From: Chloroflexota bacterium
Lineage (GTDB): Bacteria; Chloroflexota; Chloroflexia; Thermomicrobiales; JADLAZ01
Reading direction: 5' to 3'
Assembly (NCBI GenBank): GCA_020849725.1
Contig: JADLAZ010000151.1
Coordinates: forward strand, 1-30,297
Length of the DNA: 30,297 nt
Shown here: in pieces, positions 7,458-14,300 of the stretch
How positions within the stretch are numbered: position 1 is the first letter of the stretch
Layout: every line of letters starts with the position of its first letter
Notes under the pieces: model-generated
What the model saw: the letters and a program-made list of their open reading frames with translations, nothing else
Databases searched by the model: none
Told to the model about the DNA's origin: nothing
Program-made: the position numbers and the translations under genes

Positions 7458-8419
7458 CCACGGCCACGCGTCGGGGCGCGCGGGCCCGACCAGTGACATC
7501 GGCGCCGTCCATGCCCGAGCGCCTCGGCGCCGATCCGGTCGTCCCGTACCTCCTGCCGGAAGGTCCGCAGACGATCGTCCTCGTCGGCTGCGGCGGGACC
7601 GGCAGCCACCTCGCCGACGCCCTGGCGAGCCTGGCGATCGAGTGCCGGCGTCAGCAGTGCGCCGAACCACGCGTTGTCCTGGTCGACGGCGATCGCGTCG
7701 AGCCCAGGAACACGATCCGGCAGCGCTTCCTGGAGCGCGAGATCGGCCGGTACAAGGTCCACGCCGTCGCCGGCCGGCTGGCCCACGATGTCGGCGTCGC
7801 GTTCGAGCCGGTGGCCGAGATGGCCACGAGCGAGCTGCTGGAGCGGGTGGTGGGCGCCGACCACGGCGCGCCGGTCATCGTCGTCGGCGCCGTCGACACC
7901 CGGGCAGCCCGCCGCGAGATCGCCCGCTACGTCGTCGGTCGCGACCTGCTCTACGGCGTGGCCGGTCGGCGGCGCCGCCTGTGGCTGGACTGCGGCAACG
8001 GCGACGCGAGCGGCCAGGTGCTGGTGGGCGATACCGCCGACCTCAAAGCGCTGAAGCGGCCTTTCGTCCTCGGCGGGCAGCTCTGCGCCGTGCTGCCGGC
8101 GCCGTTCGTGGTCGAGCCGACCCTGATCGTCGATCCACCACCGCGTCCGGCGGAGGCCGTGGTCTCCTGCGCCGTGGCGGTGGAGGCCGGGGAGCAAGAT
8201 CCGCTCATCAATCGACACATGGCCGCCATCGCCGCGCGGTACCTCCAGGCGCTGATCCTGCAGCGGCGGCTAGAGCATTTTCAGACGGTCACCGACCTGG
8301 TGTCGCTGACGACGCGGTCCACTCGCATCACGCGCGGGACGCTGGCGGCGGTGGCGGCATCCGCCGCACACGTCCTCAAGGCGTGCGGCCCGCTCGTGAG
8401 CGATCGTCGCCCACGCTAG
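7454..8419 (+). CDS. PRTRC system ThiF family protein, E1-like activating enzyme
   Basis: This 321-aa E1-like adenylyltransferase would activate the C-terminus of the Ub-like protein with ATP. The Rossmann nucleotide-binding loop VGCGGTGSHLA is at residues 44-54. The acidic VDGDRVEPRNTIRQRF block at 77-92 and Lys101 follow, as in ThiF/MoeB/E1 proteins. The PRTRC-ThiF signature WLDCGNGDASGQVLVG is at 177-192. VVSCAVAVEAGEQDPLINRHMA at 237-256 contains Cys239, a candidate thioester cysteine. No CxxC zinc-finger pairs are seen, unlike ThiF or MoeB proper. GGAAGGAG lies at 7440-7447 and the start overlaps the JAB stop, so the two should be co-translated. Confidence 0.88.
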   Translation: MTTATRRGARARPVTSAPSMPERLGADPVVPYLLPEGPQTIVLVGCGGTGSHLADALASLAIECRRQQCAEPRVVLVDGDRVEPRNTIRQRFLEREIGRYKVHAVAGRLAHDVGVAFEPVAEMATSELLERVVGADHGAPVIVVGAVDTRAARREIARYVVGRDLLYGVAGRRRRLWLDCGNGDASGQVLVGDTADLKALKRPFVLGGQLCAVLPAPFVVEPTLIVDPPPRPAEAVVSCAVAVEAGEQDPLINRHMAAIAARYLQALILQRRLEHFQTVTDLVSLTTRSTRITRGTLAAVAASAAHVLKACGPLVSDRRPR

Positions 8420-8442
8420 TAGACGAAAAGGAGATACAAGCC

Positions 8443-9111
8443 ATGACTGACGACGTGCAGTACGATCTGTTTGGGCAACCCCTCGCGGGCACGATGGCGG
8501 GCAAGAGCAACCGGCCGATCTTCGGGAGCCCGCCGGCACCGGCGAGCGTGCCCGTTGCCTCGGCGCCCGCGCCCGCGCCGATTCCGGCGCCGGGGCCGGT
8601 GACCACGGTGGCAACCAGCCCCACGGCGGCGGCCGCGCCAACCGGTGTCAGCGCGGCGAAGCCAGCCGCGACCACGCCCGCCCCGCCCCGCGGGAAGGCG
8701 GCGCCGGCGACCGCCCCGACGGAGACGGAACTGGTGCAGGGGCAGGCGCTGGTCCTGCTGCTGGAGGCGATGCTGGCGGTGGCGCGCACCAGCCTCCAGC
8801 AGCGGGCGGGCCTGCTGCCGATCCCGGCCCCGGCCCTGGACCCGCGGCTGCTCGGCGGTGCCGCCCGGCTGGCGGTAACGCAGCCGGCGCTGCTGGCCCA
8901 GGTGCAGTTCCTCATGGCGAAGCCAGTTGACGACGTACCGGCCGCCGGAACGCCAGCAGCGGCCGACGCAGCGCCACCGGCGGCTCCGGTGAGTGAGACG
9001 GCCGCCGGCGGTGCGGCGGCGGCCGAGCCGGCCGCGAACGACGCCGGCGATGGGCCCGACGCGGCGATCGATGACGAGGCGGGCGCCGGCGCGGACGACG
9101 ACTCGGCGTAA
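8443..9111 (+). CDS. Ala/Pro-rich hypothetical protein downstream of ThiF
   Basis: This 222-aa protein follows ThiF by 23 bp, with AAGGAGA about 10 nt before ATG 8443. It has a short ordered start (MTDDVQYDLFGQPL). A Pro/Ala-rich linker covers residues 30-100. One folded-looking helical segment follows (VQGQALVLLLEAMLAVARTSLQQRAGLLP... GAARLAVTQPALLAQVQFLM). It ends in an Ala/Gly/Asp-rich acidic tail closing with DDDS. I do not recognise a family; its spacing suggests it belongs to the PRTRC operon. The 'DLFG' near the N-terminus could be a short binding motif, but that is speculation. Confidence 0.65.
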   Translation: MTDDVQYDLFGQPLAGTMAGKSNRPIFGSPPAPASVPVASAPAPAPIPAPGPVTTVATSPTAAAAPTGVSAAKPAATTPAPPRGKAAPATAPTETELVQGQALVLLLEAMLAVARTSLQQRAGLLPIPAPALDPRLLGGAARLAVTQPALLAQVQFLMAKPVDDVPAAGTPAAADAAPPAAPVSETAAGGAAAAEPAANDAGDGPDAAIDDEAGAGADDDSA

Positions 9112-9831
9112 GACCGCGTGGCCGGCCATCCGTGACCGGTCGTGCCGGTTGCCCAGCGCCGGTGCGGGAGCGCCGTGCCGTCATGAGCAGCCGCGCCGCG
9201 CCCGCGCCCCCGCCCTCGCTGAGCGGCGCGACGACGCCGTTGTCTGGCGTCCACGCGTCGCGGCGCTACGGGACGCCGGCGGCGGAGAGACCATTGGTTC
9301 AGGCGGCCGAGATCGTTATGGAGGAGTGGCATGTTCGCCCATGTGGGCGAGCCTGTGGTTGTGTTTGGAGGGGACGATGCTGACCGTGGAGCGGATCTTT
9401 GGCGGCTGGGGCCTGGAGCGGTCTGGCGTCCGACCATCGCAGTCGCCCCAATGCGGCGGATGGCGCGCTCGTCCGGGCCGCCACGCCGGCGAGAACCGCT
9501 CGCCTGCGGCCGCCACCCAGGGGCGCCGATCATCTGGTAGACTCGACATGGAACATTTGTTCGACAATGACTGGTGATGCGACGGGCCTCGCTCGTTCGC
9601 CTCGACCTGAACGCGACCCGGGAGCAGGCGCTCGGCACGGTGCTGGAGCCACAAAGGCGGCCTGATGGCGACGCGCGTAGCGAGCACCTATTGGCCTGGG
9701 CGGATGAGCCGCGCGCCGTCACCTCCCGCCAATGGGAGCGGCTGACGGCAGCGACCGCTCGGAGTCGCGCGCGTGACCACCTGGTCACGTCGCGCCAGAC
9801 GTTCACCACCATCACGAGGAGAGGGATACCG
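9112..9831 (+). other. 720-bp interval without a confident gene
   Basis: No frame looks like a conserved protein. Two small candidates have ribosome-binding sites: ATG 9331 (69 aa, to 9540; GGAGGAG at 9320-9326; starts MFAHVGEPVVVFGGDDADRG) and ATG 9377 (66 aa, to 9577; GGAGGGG just upstream; starts MLTVERIFGGWGLERSG). They overlap in different frames, so at most one is real. The ligase frame is open back to 9574 but its good start is at 9832, so 9578-9831 is probably leader or promoter. Confidence 0.3.
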
Positions 9832-11094
9832 ATGTCGACGACGCTTCAGGACATCATCGCGCTGCATTACCAGGGTGGAGGCAGCGACAAGCTGTGGGCC
9901 GCCGCGCTGATCGCGCGCGACGGCGGGACCGACCTGATCACGCTGTGGGGGCGTCGGGGCGCCGCCTTGCAGTCCCGGATCGACGCCGGCCCGAACGCGG
10001 CCAGGATCTTCGCCAAGAAGCGGGATGAGAAGCTGCGTGAGGGCTACGTCGCCATGCCCGCCGACCGGCCGGAGGACGGCATCCTGGTCACGCTGCACGG
10101 CCTGACGCCGGAGCTGGTCGGGCTGGCCGACCTGACGGTGGGGCTGGTCGCGCCGGCGCCGGCCGAGCGGGGGCCGATCGCCAGCCGGGTCGGCGTCGTC
10201 CCGGCCGCCCTGGTCGAGGCCTACCTGGCCGACGCTGGCTGGGGACTCACCGAGAAGGTGAACGGGGAGCGGTGTCTGGTGCGCGTCGCCGCCGGGACGC
10301 TCCAGGCCTTCAACCGGCGGGGGCAGCCGCAGCCCGGCCGGCCGGCCGGCGTGGAGCGGCTGGTGGGGCTGGCCGACCAGCTGGTGCTGGACGGCGAACG
10401 CCTGGCCGGTGTGTACGCCCTCTTCGACCTCCTCGCCCTGGACGGGGAGTCGCTGCGCGACCGACCCTATGCCGAGCGGATCGCGCTGTTGGCCGAGCGG
10501 CTGCTGGCCGGCGGCCTGCTGGCGCGCGGCGCGCCGACCCTGGCCGCGGCGCGGGACGGCGCGCGTGTCCCGGACCTGGCCCTGCTGGCGCCGGCCGTCA
10601 CCGCCGACGCGAAACGCACGACCTATGCTGCATTGGCGGCGGCGGGCGCCGAGGGCGTCATCTTCCGGCAGGTGGCGGGCCCCAGCCGAGAAGGCCCCAA
10701 CCCCAGCCCCCATGAGGGGAAGGTCAAGTTCGTGGCCGAACTCGACGCCATCGTCATCGGCGTGCGGCGCGGCGCCGCGGCCGGCAGCCTGCGCCTGGGT
10801 CTGGTGCGCCCGGCCGACGGCGCGGTGATCGAGGTCGGGACGGTGCGCAGCGGCCTGACCGACGACGATGTGGCGGCGATCGCCGCGCTGGTGCAGGCCG
10901 GGCAGCGGCCGGTGCTGACGATCACCTATCTACCGGCCCGGACGGTGGGGCTCACGCTGGTCGAGCCCACCACCAGCCGGCGGGCGCTGCGCAGCGACAA
11001 GGCGGCGGCCGACTGCACGACCGAGCAGGTACTGGACGTGTTGGGGGAAGACCGGGCTGCCCTGATTGCCGGCGCGTCACCGGTCACCGGCTAG
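9832..11094 (+). CDS. ATP-dependent DNA/RNA ligase with N-terminal WGR-like domain
   Basis: This 420-aa protein would seal nicks by the adenylyl-transfer mechanism. ATG 9832 is chosen for GAGGAGAGG at 9817-9825; the open frame reaches back to 9574 without family resemblance. Residues 1-75 look like a WGR module (KLWAAALIARDGG... LITLWGRRG... FAKKRDEKLREGY), best known from PARPs and some bacterial DNA-binding proteins. The ligase core follows: motif I EKVNGER with Lys142 as the likely AMP-binding residue, motif III LVLDGER (184-190), IIIa YALFDLLALDGESL, IV AEGVIFRQV (273-281), and V KVKFVAELDAIVIG (297-310). An OB-like C-terminal part with RSGLTDDDV and LTITYLPARTVG completes it. Motif I has Asn instead of the usual Asp (KxDGxR). 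Domain order and length suit a plasmid or repair-type ligase. Confidence 0.82.
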   Translation: MSTTLQDIIALHYQGGGSDKLWAAALIARDGGTDLITLWGRRGAALQSRIDAGPNAARIFAKKRDEKLREGYVAMPADRPEDGILVTLHGLTPELVGLADLTVGLVAPAPAERGPIASRVGVVPAALVEAYLADAGWGLTEKVNGERCLVRVAAGTLQAFNRRGQPQPGRPAGVERLVGLADQLVLDGERLAGVYALFDLLALDGESLRDRPYAERIALLAERLLAGGLLARGAPTLAAARDGARVPDLALLAPAVTADAKRTTYAALAAAGAEGVIFRQVAGPSREGPNPSPHEGKVKFVAELDAIVIGVRRGAAAGSLRLGLVRPADGAVIEVGTVRSGLTDDDVAAIAALVQAGQRPVLTITYLPARTVGLTLVEPTTSRRALRSDKAAADCTTEQVLDVLGEDRAALIAGASPVTG

Positions 11095-11267
11095 CCATCA
11101 CGACCACCTGGCCGATGGTGTGCCGGCTCTCGCCGGCACGCCGCCGGCGGCCGTCGTTCCGCCAACGCTCGCGCCGGTCCATGATCTTGCGGCCATGAGC
11201 CACTGAGCACGGCGGCTACCGGGCGATCGCCTGGGGCCACCGTCGCGCGGTGATCGCTGCCGATACG

Positions 11268-11289
11268 GCGCCCACCGCGCGGTGGGCGC
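11268..11289. repeat. Perfect 22-bp palindrome
   Basis: GCGCCCACCGC is followed directly by its exact complement GCGGTGGGCGC. It sits between the ligase and the methylase-helicase gene and could be an operator or half of a double terminator. No T-run follows on the plus strand. Confidence 0.6.
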
Positions 11290-11299
11290 GAGATGAACC

Positions 11300-11330
11300 C
11301 ACCCCTTGGGAGAGCAGCTCCCAAGGGGTG
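11300..11330 (+). promoter_or_regulatory. Perfect 13-bp hairpin just upstream of the methylase-helicase gene
   Basis: CACCCCTTGGGAG and CTCCCAAGGGGTG form a perfect stem with an AGCAG loop. The hairpin ends 11 nt before the ribosome-binding site of the 1806-aa gene. There is no U-tract, so a standard intrinsic terminator is unlikely in that form. It may end transcription from the ligase, act as a leader hairpin, or bind a regulator. Confidence 0.55.
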
Positions 11331-11352
11331 ACTGCGTTTAACGGAGGTACGC

Positions 11353-14300
11353 GTGGTCACGACGCACGTCGCCGAGCCGGGCCCGTCGACGCCCGGCGCA
11401 TTTTCTTTTCCCGCCGCCGATGCCCTCGACGACCTGGGCGGCCCGGCCGCCCGCTTCGACGCCAATGCCGCGGCCATCGCGCTGCTGGCCGCCATCGAGC
11501 GCGACCGGCGGCCGGCCACCCCGGCCGAGCAGGCGCGCCTGGCGCGCTACAGCGCCTTCGGCGACCGCGCGGTGCTCGACCGGGCCTTCCGCATCGAGGA
11601 CGGGACCGTCGCGGCGGCGCCGGAGCTGGCGGCCGTCCTCTCCGAGACCGACCAGGAGCTGGTGCGGCAGGCGTCGCTGACGGCCTTCTACACGCCGCTG
11701 GCCGTCGTCGACTGGCTGTGGACGCTGGCGCGCCGCCTCGGCGTCGACCGGCTCCCGCGGCTGGCGGTCCTCGAGCCGGCCGTCGGGACCGGCGCCTTCT
11801 TCAGCCGGATGCCGGCCGATCTGCGGGCCGGGGCCCGGCTGATGGGGATGGACATCGACCCGGTCGCCGTCCGCATCGCCCGGCTGCTGCACCCGGACGC
11901 CACCCTCCTCCAGGGCGGCTTCGAGTCGGTCCCGCACCCGACCGACGCCTTCGACCTGGTCATGACCAACCTGCCCTTCGGCGACATTCCGGTCTTCCTG
12001 CGCTGGGCGAGCCCCTACGAGGACTACCTGGGCCGCACCATCCACGACGCAGGGCTGGCGACGGTGGTGCGGGCGCTCCGCCCCGGCGGCGTGGCGCTGG
12101 TGCTGACCAGCTACGGGACGCTCGACAAGCTCGACGGCCGCGCGCGCCGCTGGGTGGCGCGGCGGGCCGATCTCCTTGGGGCGGTGCGCCTGCCGGCCGG
12201 CGCCTTCGGGGCGGTCGGCACCGACGCCGGCGCCGATCTGCTCATCCTCCGGCGCCGGCACGCCGTGATCGCCGAGTTCGCCGAGGCGGATCGGCCGATC
12301 TGGGTCGAAAGCCGCCCGCTGCCGTTGGTGATGCGGCGGCCGGCGGTCCACACGCTCAGCCTGCCGGTGTCAGGCTGGTTCCAGCGCCACCCGCAGCTGG
12401 TCGTCGGCCGCCTGGAGGCCGCCGTCGGCCCCTTCGGCCCACGGGTGGCGGTCGCCTTCGGCGGCGATCTGCCGGCGGCGCTGGCCGCGACAGTCGGGTC
12501 GGTGCCGGCCGGGGTCGTGACGCCGCCCGAGCCCAGCACCGCGTGTGACCGGCCACTGCCGACTGCGATGACGGCGCTTGATGCGGTGCGACAGTCGGTG
12601 GCGCTGACGGCGGCGCGGCCAGCCGACCAGCCGCGCCTGGCCGCCCTCGTCGGCCTTTGGCAGGCGGTACGTCATCTGCTCGCCCTGGAGACCGCCGGCG
12701 CCGACGACGCGGCGATCGCCACGGCGCGCGCGGCCCTCAACCACACCTACGACCGCCTGGTCTGGTCCTACGGCTACCTGAACGGCGCCGCCAATCGGTG
12801 GGTGATCCGGGCCGAGCCCGCCCTGGCGCTCCTGGTCGCGCTCGAGGTCAACGTGCGGACGGTCGGCAAGGCGGTCGTGGCGGCCAAGGCGGCCATCTTC
12901 CGGCGGACGACCGTGCAGATGCCGCGGCGGCTGACCGGGCCGCTGCCGCCGCGCGAAGCGCTGCTGGTCTGCCTCGACGAGCGCAACCGCGTCGACCTGG
13001 GGCGCATCGCCGACCTGGCCGGGCTGACTGAGGCGCAGGTCACCGACGCCCTCGACGGGCAGATCGTCGAGTTGCCCGACGGCCGGTGGGAGACGGCCGA
13101 GGTCTACCTGTCGGGCGATGTGCGGCGCAAGCTCCGCGAGGCCGAGGCGTGTGCGCTCGTCGACCCGCGATTTGCGCGGCAGGTGGCGGCGCTGCGCCGG
13201 GTCGTCCCGCGCGACCTGGAGCCGGTCGAGATCCTCCCCAGCCTGGGCGCCAGCTGGATCCCGGTGGACGAGGTCATGGCGTTCATCGCGACACTCTTCC
13301 CCGACTTCGCGCGGGTCGGTGGGGTCGACTACCTCGCCGCCGTCGGCGAGTGGACCCTGGCCAACACCTACGCGATCACCAACCATCCCGAGGCCACGAC
13401 GACGTGGGGAACGGCGCGGACGCCGGCGGATGTGCTGCTCGACGCCACCCTCAACGCGCGGCTGGTCAAGGTCTACGATGAGAAGCCTCATCCCCATGAG
13501 AAGAACCGCCTGATCCGTGTGCTCAACGAGGCCGAGACGCTGGCGGCCAACGACAAGCAGGAGGCGCTCAAGCGCCGCTTCGCCGCCTGGTGCTGGGAGG
13601 AGCCGGCGCGGGCCGCGCGGCTGGCGGCGCGCTACAACGAGCGCTTCCGCAGCTGGGCGCACCGGGCCTACGACGGCGCGTACCTAAGCTTTCCCGGGCT
13701 GGTGACGGGCGAGTTGCGCGCCGGCGACCTGGATGCCCACCAGCGGGCGGCGGTGGCCATGATCGTCGGCCAGCCGACCCAGGGCATGGCCCACGTCGTC
13801 GGCGCCGGCAAGACGCTGACGACGCTGGCGGCCGTGGCGACGCTGCGCCGGCTGGGCCTGACCGCCAGGGCGTTGGTCATCGTCCCCAAGCACCTGGTCG
13901 GGCAGTGGGCGGCCGAGGCGCGCCGCTTCTTCCCGCACCTGGCCGTGCTGGCCATGGAGCCGGACGACTTCACGCGCCAGCGCCGGCCCACCTTCCTCAG
14001 CCGCATCGTCACCGAGGACTGGGACCTGATCGTCATGGCGCACAGCAGCTTCAAATTCATCCCCGTGCGGCCGGCGACGGTGACCGCCTCGTTGCAAAGG
14101 GAGCTTTCCCTGTGCCGCGAGGCGCTGCTGGCCCAGCGCCAGGCTCCCGCGAGCGGGGGCGCCACGCTCAAGCGGCTGGAGCGCGCCGTCGCCCGGCAGG
14201 AGCAGCGGCTGGCCGAGCTGCTGGAGGCCATCCCGCGCGACGACGACCTGGGCATCACCTGGGAAGACCTGGTGGCGGCCGGCGTCCGCTTCCTGGCCGT

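Noticed and set aside
7454..8419. Assigning the ThiF gene to thiamine or molybdopterin biosynthesis
   Set aside because: No thi or moa neighbours and no CxxC zinc pairs; WLDCGNGDASGQV and the operon partners indicate the PRTRC type.
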